Shown piece by piece: positions 41,452-46,163 of a stretch of DNA of 64,000 nt. The notes under the pieces are model-generated. The model was not told the DNA's origin, made no database searches, and was given only the letters and a program-made list of their open reading frames with translations. Origin of the DNA: Chryseobacterium defluvii (GTDB taxonomy: Bacteria; Bacteroidota; Bacteroidia; Flavobacteriales; Weeksellaceae); contig NZ_JACHLE010000005.1 in assembly GCF_014204415.1 (NCBI RefSeq), positions 238,670 through 302,669 on the forward strand, given 5' to 3'. A program made the position numbers and the translations under genes. The number at the start of each line of letters is the position of its first letter. Position 1 is the first letter of the stretch.

Positions 41452-41527
41452 GTACCTCCCCCCGGATTCGAACCGGGACTGTACGGAGTTTAAAACCGTT
41501 TTCTCTGCCTGTTGGAATAGGAAGGTA
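41452..41527 (-). tRNA. tRNA-Leu(TAA)-like with short variable region
   Basis: Acceptor TACCTTC / GGAGGTA (one wobble), D-arm TTCC..GGCAGAG, anticodon arm ACGGT-TTTAAAC-TCCGT (one mismatch; anticodon TAA), T-arm CCCGG-TTCGAAT-CCGGG. The variable region is only about 5 bases, whereas bacterial tRNA-Leu normally has a long variable arm. Confidence 0.55.
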
Positions 41528-41532
41528 TTTTG

Positions 41533-41606
41533 TACAGGAAGAGGGATTTGAACCCCCAATATCTTGAGCCTAAATCAAGCGCGTCTGCCAGTTCCGCCAT
41601 TCCTGC
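41533..41606 (-). tRNA. tRNA-Leu(TAG) lacking the long variable arm
   Basis: 74 nt: acceptor GCAGGAA / TTCCTGT, Leu-type D-arm TGGCGGAACTGGCAGACGC, anticodon arm CTTGA-TTTAGGC-TCAAG (TAG), variable ATATT, T-arm GGGGG-TTCAAAT-CCCTC, discriminator A. The D-arm is typical for leucine tRNA but the class II variable arm is gone. Confidence 0.7.
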
Positions 41607-41717
41607 ATAGTATGAGTAATAAGTAATGGGTAATTAGTAATATAAGACTGCTATTTAACGGTTGACCATAATTACTAATTGCTTATTATTTATTACTTAT
41701 TATTCATCATTAAGGTT

Positions 41718-41797
41718 GGAGAAGGCCTGTCTTTATATAAACTATGCCTGTTAGTATTTGTAAAGATCTTCTGCGCCTGACAAACCTTTCTCTTTCC
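41718..41797 (-). ncRNA. conserved hairpin element 1 of 3 in the tRNA array
   Basis: Long imperfect stem (GAGAAAGGTTTGTC with GACAGGCCTTCTC) enclosing the motif GTTTGTCAGGCGCAGAAG, then ATCTT. Two more copies at 42152-42229 and 42344-42420 keep the stem and this motif while the loop sequence varies. It lacks a T-arm or anticodon arm. Confidence 0.5.
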
Positions 41798-41871
41798 TCA
41801 TTTAAACTATTTTTATAAATGATAACTGATCAATCATGAATGATCCGAACTTATCAATTTCCTTTTATCTT

Positions 41872-41909
41872 TTATCTTTTATCTTTTATCTTTTATCTTT
41901 TATCTTAAT
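41872..41909. repeat. heptanucleotide microsatellite
   Basis: Five and a half tandem copies of CTTTTAT in the spacer between the hairpin element and the TAT-anticodon tRNA. Such tracts vary in copy number by slippage. Confidence 0.85.
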
Positions 41910-41917
41910 TAATAATT

Positions 41918-41989
41918 ATCAGCTGTCAGGAATCGAACCTGAACAACAAGAGTATATTTCCTGCATGCTGCCATTACATTATCAGCTGA
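41918..41989 (-). tRNA. tRNA-like with TAT (Ile) anticodon
   Basis: Acceptor TCAGCTG / CAGCTGA (perfect 7 bp), D-arm AATGTAATGGCAGCATG, anticodon arm CAGGA-AATATAC-TCTTG (TAT if read as 7-nt loop), T-arm CAGG-TTCGATT-CCTG. Position 33 is A rather than the nearly invariant U. The stem equals that of the ACG tRNA at 41347, suggesting shared ancestry. Confidence 0.5.
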
Positions 41990-41994
41990 TGTTG

Positions 41995-42078
41995 TGGAAG
42001 TGGCAGGATTCGAACCTACTCAGCAATGAAGCAACAGATTTACAGTCTGCCCCGGCTCTCCAACTCCGGCGTACTTCC
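41995..42078 (-). tRNA. tRNA-Tyr(GTA)
   Basis: 84 nt: acceptor GGAAGTA / CACTTCC, anticodon arm GCAGA-CTGTAAA-TCTGT (GTA), long variable arm of about 15 bases, T-arm GTAGG-TTCGAAT-CCTGC, discriminator A. Class II shape is normal for bacterial Tyr tRNA. Confidence 0.8.
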
Positions 42079-42151
42079 CCTTTTTAATAATTGATGAATG
42101 ATAGATGATCAATGATACTTCTGATACTTCTGATCTCTATTTTTCATCATT

Positions 42152-42229
42152 GGAGCAAGAAAAGTTTGTCTTTGTTTTTTTGTGTTTTTACAAGAACTTC
42201 TGCGCCCGACAAACTTTTACTTTTTCTCC
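42152..42229 (-). ncRNA. conserved hairpin element 2 of 3 in the tRNA array
   Basis: Ends GGAGAAAAAG and CTTGCTCC pair through GTTTGTC / GACAAAC. The motif GTTTGTCGGGCGCAGAAG follows the inner stem on one side. It sits between the Tyr and Cys-anticodon tRNAs. Confidence 0.5.
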
Positions 42230-42256
42230 TGAACTAATCTCATTTTAGTTATATAG

Positions 42257-42338
42257 AGATGGCTATGGGAGTCAAACCCACTCAGCTTACGCAACGGTTT
42301 TGCAGACCGCCCCGACTCTTCCACTTCGGCGAACCATC
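42257..42338 (-). tRNA. tRNA with Cys anticodon (GCA) on a Tyr-like class II body
   Basis: 82 nt: acceptor GATGGTT / AGCCATC, D-arm CGCCGAAGTGGAAGAGTCGG, anticodon loop CTGCAAA (GCA), variable arm of about 14 bases (TTGCGTAAGCTGAG), T-arm TGGG-TTTGACT-CCCA. Bacterial tRNA-Cys has a short variable region, so the long arm and the D-arm shared with the neighbouring Tyr tRNA suggest an anticodon change. Confidence 0.65.
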
Positions 42339-42343
42339 ATTTT

Positions 42344-42420
42344 GGAGCAAGAAAAAGTTTGTCTGATTTTTGTGTTTGATGTAAAGAGCTTCTGCGCCTG
42401 ACAAACTTTCACTTTTCTCC
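42344..42420 (-). ncRNA. conserved hairpin element 3 of 3 in the tRNA array
   Basis: GGAGAAAAGTGAAAGTTTGTC pairs with GACAAACTTTTTCTTGCTCC apart from two interruptions. The motif GTTTGTCAGGCGCAGAAG, then CTCTT, is kept. It lies between the Cys-anticodon and Asn tRNAs. Confidence 0.5.
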
Positions 42421-42447
42421 TTTGAAATAATTAACATTCAGTTACTG

Positions 42448-42520
42448 CGATTCCAGAAGGACTCGAACCTCCGACTTTCGGTTTAACAGACCGATGCTCT
42501 ACCTGCTGAGCTACGAAATC
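42448..42520 (-). tRNA. tRNA-Asn(GTT)
   Basis: 73 nt: acceptor GATTTCG / TGGAATC, D-arm TAGCTCAGCAGGTAGAGCA, anticodon arm TCGGT-CTGTTAA-ACCGA (GTT), T-arm GGAGG-TTCGAGT-CCTTC, discriminator G. Confidence 0.85.
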
Positions 42521-42525
42521 ATTTG

Positions 42526-42597
42526 TACTCCATAAGGGAATCGAACCCTTGTTTTCTGCTCGAAAGGCAGGCGTCCTGTCCGTTAGACGAATGGAGC
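42526..42597 (-). tRNA. tRNA-Glu(TTC)
   Basis: 72 nt: acceptor GCTCCAT / ATGGAGT, D-arm CGTCTAACGGACAGGACG, anticodon arm CCTGC-CTTTCGA-GCAGA (TTC; outer pair mismatched), T-arm AAGGG-TTCGATT-CCCTT, discriminator A. Confidence 0.8.
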
Positions 42598-42605
42598 AAA
42601 TACTG

Positions 42606-42677
42606 TCTGGAAAGTAGGATTCGAACCTACGACCTCCCGCGTCCAAGGCGGGTAAACAACCACCGTTATCTTTCCAG
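42606..42677 (-). tRNA. tRNA-Pro(TGG)
   Basis: 72 nt: acceptor CTGGAAA / TTTCCAG (perfect), anticodon arm CCCGC-CTTGGAC-GCGGG (TGG), T-arm GTAGG-TTCGAAT-CCTAC, discriminator A. The D-arm (GATAACGGTGGTTGTTT) is irregular. Confidence 0.78.
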
Positions 42678-42682
42678 TTTTC

Positions 42683-42740
42683 AGGTTCGGCTTTCCATTC
42701 TTTTCCGAGAGACAGTCGGAGCTGAACTTCCAGCGAACCT
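42683..42740 (-). tRNA. 58-nt tRNA-Asp(GTC)-like element without T-arm
   Basis: Perfect 7-bp acceptor AGGTTCG / CGAACCT, short D-like hairpin CTGGAAGTTCAG, perfect anticodon arm TCCGA-CTGTCTC-TCGGA (GTC), then about 14 unpaired bases and the 3' acceptor strand. There is no T-arm. The anticodon loop is close to that of the full Asp tRNA 4 bases away, so it may be a decayed duplicate or a reduced tRNA. Confidence 0.4.
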
Positions 42741-42744
42741 TTTG

Positions 42745-42816
42745 CGGCCTATGTGGGAATCGAACCCGCATCACCCGAGAGACAATCGGGGAGGTTAGCC
42801 ATTCCCCCAATAAGCC
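42745..42816 (-). tRNA. tRNA-Asp(GTC)
   Basis: 72 nt: acceptor GGCTTAT / ATAGGCC (one wobble), anticodon arm CCCGA-TTGTCTC-TCGGG (GTC), T-arm GCGGG-TTCGATT-CCCAC (one mismatch), discriminator G. The D-arm is GGGGGAATGGCTAACCTCC. Confidence 0.75.
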
Positions 42817-42824
42817 CTATACTG

Positions 42825-42898
42825 TGATCCCGAGAGGGCTTGAACCTCTAACCTTCGGTTTAGAAAACCGATACTCTATCCGGTTGAGTTACGGAACC
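42825..42898 (-). tRNA. tRNA-Arg(TCT)
   Basis: 74 nt: acceptor GGTTCCG / CGGGATC, D-arm AACTCAACCGGATAGAGT, anticodon arm TCGGT-TTTCTAA-ACCGA (TCT), T-arm GAGG-TTCAAGC-CCTC, discriminator A. Confidence 0.82.
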
Positions 42899-42907
42899 TT
42901 AATTTTG

Positions 42908-42981
42908 TAACCCCAGAAGGACTCGAACCTTCAACCCCCGGTTTAAAAGACCGGTGCTCTGACCTGTTGAGCTATGAGATT
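42908..42981 (-). tRNA. tRNA-Lys(TTT)
   Basis: 74 nt: acceptor AATCTCA / TGGGGTT, D-arm TAGCTCAACAGGTCAGAGCA, anticodon arm CCGGT-CTTTTAA-ACCGG (TTT), T-arm GAAGG-TTCGAGT-CCTTC, discriminator A. Several G-U pairs weaken the acceptor. Confidence 0.82.
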
Positions 42982-42987
42982 ATAACC

Positions 42988-43062
42988 TGGGGTATCTTCG
43001 GGGATCGAACCCTATTCTCCGGTGCCACAAACCGGTGTTTTACCAAATAAACTAAAGAAACC
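42988..43062 (-). tRNA. tRNA-His(GTG) with G-1 and encoded CCA
   Basis: Acceptor GTTTCTT / AAGATAC (one T-T mismatch) extended by G-1 opposite discriminator C73, as required for His identity, followed by an encoded CCA (42988-42990). Anticodon arm CCGGT-TTGTGGC-ACCGG (GTG), T-arm TAGGG-TTCGATC-CCCGA. It is the first tRNA of the array in the direction of transcription. Confidence 0.8.
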
Positions 43063-43063
43063 A

Positions 43064-43092
43064 TAAAAAAAGCACCTCTTTCGGGAGGTGCT
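43064..43092 (-). terminator. hairpin terminator/attenuator between small ORF and tRNA-His
   Basis: Perfect 8-bp stem AGCACCTC / GAGGTGCT with a 6-base loop and a minus-strand run of seven T that ends one base before the tRNA-His 5' end. It follows the 38-residue ORF at 43127-43243. If the array is transcribed from the promoter at 43301-43332, RNA polymerase must read through it. Confidence 0.75.
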
Positions 43093-43126
43093 GTCTATTC
43101 TTTTGACGTGTCAGTCTACCAGAGAC

Positions 43127-43243
43127 CTACGTATATAAGCACCTTTTATCCATAAATTCATTATCAAGAAGAACTGCACACCCTTTCGGCTGTCGCTTCT
43201 GTAATCCTGAATACTGACTAAATATGTTATGTAATTGTGTCAT
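43127..43243 (-). CDS. 38-residue small ORF, possible leader peptide of the tRNA array
   Basis: Begins MTQLHNIFSQYSGLQKR, ends DNEFMDKRCLYT. It lies 58 bases downstream of a well-formed Bacteroidota promoter and 35 bases before a terminator hairpin that abuts tRNA-His. I know no family. The layout promoter - short ORF - terminator - structural RNAs resembles a leader-controlled operon. It may instead be an independent small protein with its own terminator. No Shine-Dalgarno is visible. Confidence 0.35.
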   Translation of the reverse strand: MTQLHNIFSQYSGLQKRQPKGCAVLLDNEFMDKRCLYT

Positions 43244-43300
43244 TTTATTTTTTGTTGTTTTAATGATCCCTGAAAACCTGTTGCTTTCAATTTTCGGTTG

Positions 43301-43332
43301 CAAAGTAAATATGATTTTTTTTAACCTGCAAA
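43301..43332 (-). promoter_or_regulatory. strong Bacteroidota promoter directed into the tRNA array
   Basis: On the minus strand TTTG (43329-43332) and TACTTTG (43301-43307) are separated by 21 bases and match the -33 TTTG / -7 TAnnTTTG layout. Transcription would begin near 43294 and run into the small ORF, hairpin and tRNA-His. Confidence 0.6.
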
Positions 43333-43554
43333 TAAATTTTTCAATTAACTATTTGATAATCAATCATTTAAACCAGTTTTTAAGGAAGAGAATTCCCGCC
43401 CGCAGATTCCTGCAGGTGCTTTAAATACCTAAATGACTGTCTCTCATCGGGTTATTAATCACTATATTTTATTGTATTAAAGTTTCATTGTTCATTAAAA
43501 ATTTTTCACTTTTATGGTTATTTTTTTTCATTCTAAATAATTTCTGTCCTAAAA

Positions 43555-43585
43555 ACATAAAAAACGCCCCGGAAACCGAGGCGTT
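43555..43585 (-). terminator. intrinsic terminator after the second small ORF
   Basis: Minus-strand stem AACGCCTCGG / CCGGGGCGTT (one wobble) with a 3-base loop followed by a T-run, 32 bases after the small ORF ending at 43617. Confidence 0.75.
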
Positions 43586-43616
43586 TGTGTAGTATTTTGA
43601 TAGATTTTTTACAGTT

Positions 43617-43745
43617 TTATCGTAAATAAATTTCAAAGCAAGCACATTTCGCCTCATTCCATATCATCCAGTCATACCCGAATAACCCCTTTATTGAAGG
43701 GCGTTCGCATAGACTTACATTGATATGTGCTCTTTGTTGTTTCAT
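43617..43745 (-). CDS. 42-residue small ORF
   Basis: Begins MKQQRAHINVSLCERPSIKG, ends CACFEIYLR; three Cys and a Trp-rich centre (YDWMIWNEAK). A TATCTTTG box (minus strand, 43759-43766) lies 13 bases upstream of the start and a terminator follows, so it forms a complete small transcription unit divergent from deoD. No known family. It could be a real small protein or only a spurious frame within a short RNA. Confidence 0.35.
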   Translation of the reverse strand: MKQQRAHINVSLCERPSIKGLFGYDWMIWNEAKCACFEIYLR

Positions 43746-43832
43746 AGTTTTTCCGGCACAAAGATAAATAAATTCTTTATTTGTTTCCTACTGATGATGA
43801 TACCGTAGCTGTATTATTACCCTAAAAGTTGA

Positions 43833-43840
43833 TATATTTG
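43833..43840 (+). promoter_or_regulatory. -7 promoter box of deoD
   Basis: TATATTTG, a perfect TAnnTTTG box 20 bases before the deoD ATG. The transcript would have a leader of only about 13 bases. Confidence 0.5.
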
Positions 43841-43859
43841 CTGTGTTCAAAAAAATATT

Positions 43860-44570
43860 ATGAGTATTCACATTAGCGCAAAAAAAGGAGAAATTGCTAA
43901 GGTTGTATTGCAGCCGGGAGATCCGCTTCGTGCACAATATATAGCCGAAAACTTTTTACAGGATGCAAAACTGGTCAGTAAAACAAGAGGTATTTTTTAT
44001 TATACCGGGCTTTATAAAGGTAAAACGATCTCTGTAGGAGCCAGTGGAATGGGTTTTCCGAGCATAGGGATCTATTCTTATGAGTTATTTACGGAGTATG
44101 ATGTGGAAACGATCATCCGGATCGGGACTTGCGGTGCTTATACGACGGACCTGAAGGTTTTTGACCTCCTGAATGTTGAAAATGCTGCCAGTGAAAGTAC
44201 CTATGCAAAGTATGCCTGGGGAATTGAAGATGATATCATTGCTCCTCAGGGGAATGTCTTCAATCTCATCAATGAAACGGCTGAAGAGTTATCTCTAAAA
44301 GCTAAAGCCACTAATATTCACAGCAGTGATATTTTCTACAGAAAAGATCCTGATATTCCGGCCATTGCCACAAAATATAATTGTATGGCCGTAGAAATGG
44401 AAGCTTTCGGGTTGTTTGCCAATGCTAAACATTTAGGGAAAAATGCTGCTACAATTCTTACGGTTTCAGATATTATCCCTACTCATGAAAATATTTCAGC
44501 CGATCAAAGGGAAAAAGCATTGAAACCGATGATTGAGCTGGCACTGGAATCTGCGTGGAAACTGGTTTAA
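43860..44570 (+). CDS. deoD: purine-nucleoside phosphorylase (DeoD type)
   Basis: A 236-residue hexameric-type phosphorylase that splits purine (deoxy)nucleosides to base and (deoxy)ribose-1-phosphate. Phosphate-site motifs are LQPGDPLRAQYIAENF (20-35) and VGASGMGFPSIGIYSYEL; IIRIGTCGAY and the nucleoside-binding MAVEMEAFGLFANA with the catalytic Asp in TVSDII complete the set. It is the only plus-strand protein gene inside the 31-52 kb island and is flanked by terminators, so it seems to be ordinary salvage. Confidence 0.94.
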   Translation: MSIHISAKKGEIAKVVLQPGDPLRAQYIAENFLQDAKLVSKTRGIFYYTGLYKGKTISVGASGMGFPSIGIYSYELFTEYDVETIIRIGTCGAYTTDLKVFDLLNVENAASESTYAKYAWGIEDDIIAPQGNVFNLINETAEELSLKAKATNIHSSDIFYRKDPDIPAIATKYNCMAVEMEAFGLFANAKHLGKNAATILTVSDIIPTHENISADQREKALKPMIELALESAWKLV

Positions 44571-44626
44571 TATACAGCTGAAAAGTAAAAAGGCTGAAAG
44601 GCCAAAGAGCCATTTTATAATTTATC

Positions 44627-44664
44627 AAAAAAGAGCTTTACTATGATCAGTAGAGCTCTTTTTA
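44627..44664. terminator. bidirectional terminator between deoD and tatD
   Basis: AAAAAAGAGCT and AGCTCTTTTTT arms flank an inner small stem; A-run and T-run on opposite sides make it usable in both directions between convergent genes. Confidence 0.85.
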
Positions 44665-45447
44665 TAGTCTGAAGAAGTTTCTGGTGGTTTCTGTAGTTTC
44701 GTCTGCCACTTCGGAAATGCTTATTTTCTTGATCCGGGCTATAGTTTGGGCAACATAAGGTAAAAATGACGGCTCGTTGCGCCTGTTTTGTTGCCTCGGC
44801 ATATTTTTCGGTAACATAAAGGGAGCATCTGTTTCGATCATCATCCGGTCAAGCGGAGTGTATTGTATGACCTCTTCCAGATGCTTAAATCTTTTCTCAT
44901 CACTGATTGAACCGGTAAACCCCAAATAAAATCCTTGATCAAGATAAATTTTTGCTTCTTCCAAAGTTCCGGTAAAGCAGTGAACTACTGCTTCGGGAAG
45001 TTGGGCAAGATATTCGTCTGTAATCTCATTGAAACGCTTAAAAGCTGCTCTTTCATGAAGGAAAAGCGGTTTATTGACTTCTATTGCCAGTTGCAGTTGT
45101 GCATGGTAACACTTTTCCTGAGCCGGCCGTGGGGAGAAATCACGGTCAAAATCCAGGCCACATTCTCCTACGGAAACTACATGGCTAAGTTTCAACAGTT
45201 TTCTAAGTTCATTGATACTCTGATCATTATACGATTTCGCATCATGGGGATGAATTCCTGCAGTTGAAAGTAAAATTTCAGGGTAATCTTCCGCAATTTC
45301 GGAGGATTCTTTGCTCCCGCGTACACTGGTTCCTGTGAGGATCATATGCTCTACTCCGTGATCCAGAGCGCGGTTAATAATTTCGTCGTGTTCATTAATG
45401 AACTGTTTATTGGTCAGATTAATGCCAATATCTATGTATGTATTCAT
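44662..45447 (-). CDS. TatD family metal-dependent hydrolase
   Basis: A 261-residue TIM-barrel hydrolase: YIDIGINLTNKQF at the N-terminus (D in place of the first usual H-x-H), STAGIHPHDAKSY, VGECGLDFDRDFSPR, FLHERAA, VVHCFTGTLEEA and ETDAPFMLP supply metal ligands. TatD proteins are Mg2+-dependent 3'-5' exonucleases or endonucleases on DNA and RNA. The HDE-type first motif, GINLTN, is typical of the YjjV/TatD branch. Given the RNA island, a nucleic-acid 3'-end role is possible, though TatD genes are widespread housekeeping genes. Confidence 0.92.
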   Translation of the reverse strand: MNTYIDIGINLTNKQFINEHDEIINRALDHGVEHMILTGTSVRGSKESSEIAEDYPEILLSTAGIHPHDAKSYNDQSINELRKLLKLSHVVSVGECGLDFDRDFSPRPAQEKCYHAQLQLAIEVNKPLFLHERAAFKRFNEITDEYLAQLPEAVVHCFTGTLEEAKIYLDQGFYLGFTGSISDEKRFKHLEEVIQYTPLDRMMIETDAPFMLPKNMPRQQNRRNEPSFLPYVAQTIARIKKISISEVADETTETTRNFFRL

Positions 45448-45496
45448 TTGTTTTTATTATTGAGTTTGATTGAGTTTGATTGAATTTCTATTCTTA

Positions 45497-45727
45497 ACCA
45501 CAAAAGATTTTGAACACTTTAGCTATTTAAGAGCATGTTTGAATTTATTATTCTTATTTTTTGCAGTGGAATCCAGCATGTCATTCCAAAGGAATCTAAA
45601 CTGTGTAGAGATGCTTACAGCATGACAAACTGCATGTTTATTTTAAATAGTAAAAAATAAAGGTATAACAAACAAGTTATAAGTTAAATAACTTAAGTGT
45701 CAAAAAGGCTTTTGTGTCTTTTGTGGT
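45497..45727. repeat. family A repeat copy 3, with a family B element inserted
   Basis: Bounded by ACCACAAAAG and CTTTTGTGGT. Its interior is interrupted by a reverse copy of the family B element (45541-45661), so the family B element inserted into a family A element. The whole 45448-45745 gap is accounted for by these repeats. Confidence 0.7.
45541..45661. repeat. MITE-like element, family B copy 2 (reverse)
   Basis: Shares with the 36021-36143 element, in reverse orientation, the TTCTTATTTTTT end, the AGTGGAAT segment, the TCATTCC...GGAATCTA core, TGTGTAGAGATG, GCATGACAAAC and the AGTAAAAAATAA end. Confidence 0.7.
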
Positions 45728-45745
45728 TTGCTTGTTTTGATGAAA

Positions 45746-46060
45746 TCAAACAGGCTTATTCTTTATTCTGAAATATCTTATGACATTATGTATACTGACT
45801 GATTTTTTCAGAGAATCTTCCGATGGGAATTTCCTCTTCCAGGTGATTTCACTTTCTCTTACTTTTCTGGTGATTCTTACCAGTAAGGTTTTACGTTTTT
45901 TCTTTCTCGATTTTCGGAACTTAATGATTTCATTAAGCTGGTCTTCAATCTCTGATCTTTCTGTTCTCCTGTATTTTTTATTGCCGTATTTTTTCAGATA
46001 AGGAGGGATCTTTCCCCTTTCATAGCATCTGAAAGTACCCTTATTATATGTGTTTTTCAT
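45746..46060 (-). CDS. small highly basic hypothetical protein of the RNA island
   Basis: A 104-residue protein (start at the Met at 46060, MKNTYNKGTFRCYERG; a frame to 46078 is open). It is extremely rich in Lys and Arg (KKYGNKKYRRTERSEIEDQ, KFRKSRKKKRKTLLVR), with a predicted pI far above 9. No family is recognised. It ends the minus-strand transcription unit that contains the LRR-like protein and a Trp-type tRNA; the tRNA lies 22 bases upstream of its start. RNA binding is a reasonable suspicion from composition alone. Confidence 0.6.
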   Translation of the reverse strand: MKNTYNKGTFRCYERGKIPPYLKKYGNKKYRRTERSEIEDQLNEIIKFRKSRKKKRKTLLVRITRKVRESEITWKRKFPSEDSLKKSVSIHNVIRYFRIKNKPV

Positions 46061-46082
46061 ATTCGCAAATTTTATCAAAAAA

Positions 46083-46154
46083 TGGAAACAAGCAGGGCCC
46101 GAACCTGCAACTTCTCGTTGGGGGAGAGATTTTTCCGATTAAACTATTGTTTCC
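46083..46154 (-). tRNA. tRNA-Trp(CCA)-like
   Basis: 72 nt: acceptor GGAAACA / TGTTTCC (perfect), D-arm ATAGTTTAATCGGAAAAAT, anticodon arm CTCTC-CCCCAAC-GAGAA (CCA, outer pair mismatched), T-arm GCAGG-TTCGGGC-CCTGC, discriminator A. Position 33 is C rather than U. It sits between two protein genes of the island. Confidence 0.6.
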
Positions 46155-46163
46155 GTTTTTATT

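Noticed and set aside
42431..42810. Protein-coding frames through the tRNA block on both strands
   Set aside because: These frames run through clear tRNA cloverleaves, so their Ser/Arg-rich translations are by-products of the tRNA sequences.
41003..43062. A phage or prophage tRNA cluster
   Set aside because: tRNA arrays are typical of large phages, but no terminase, capsid, tail, portal, integrase or lysis gene is present in the window, and the flanking genes are chromosomal. Origin from a phage remains possible, but an intact prophage is not supported.
41003..43062. CRISPR array
   Set aside because: The spaced repeats are tRNA T-arms and hairpins of unequal spacing. There is no constant repeat/spacer length and no cas gene.
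43469..43657. A 62-codon minus-strand frame near the second small ORF
   Set aside because: It runs through the terminator hairpin at 43555-43585 and overlaps the 42-codon ORF, so it is unlikely to be translated.
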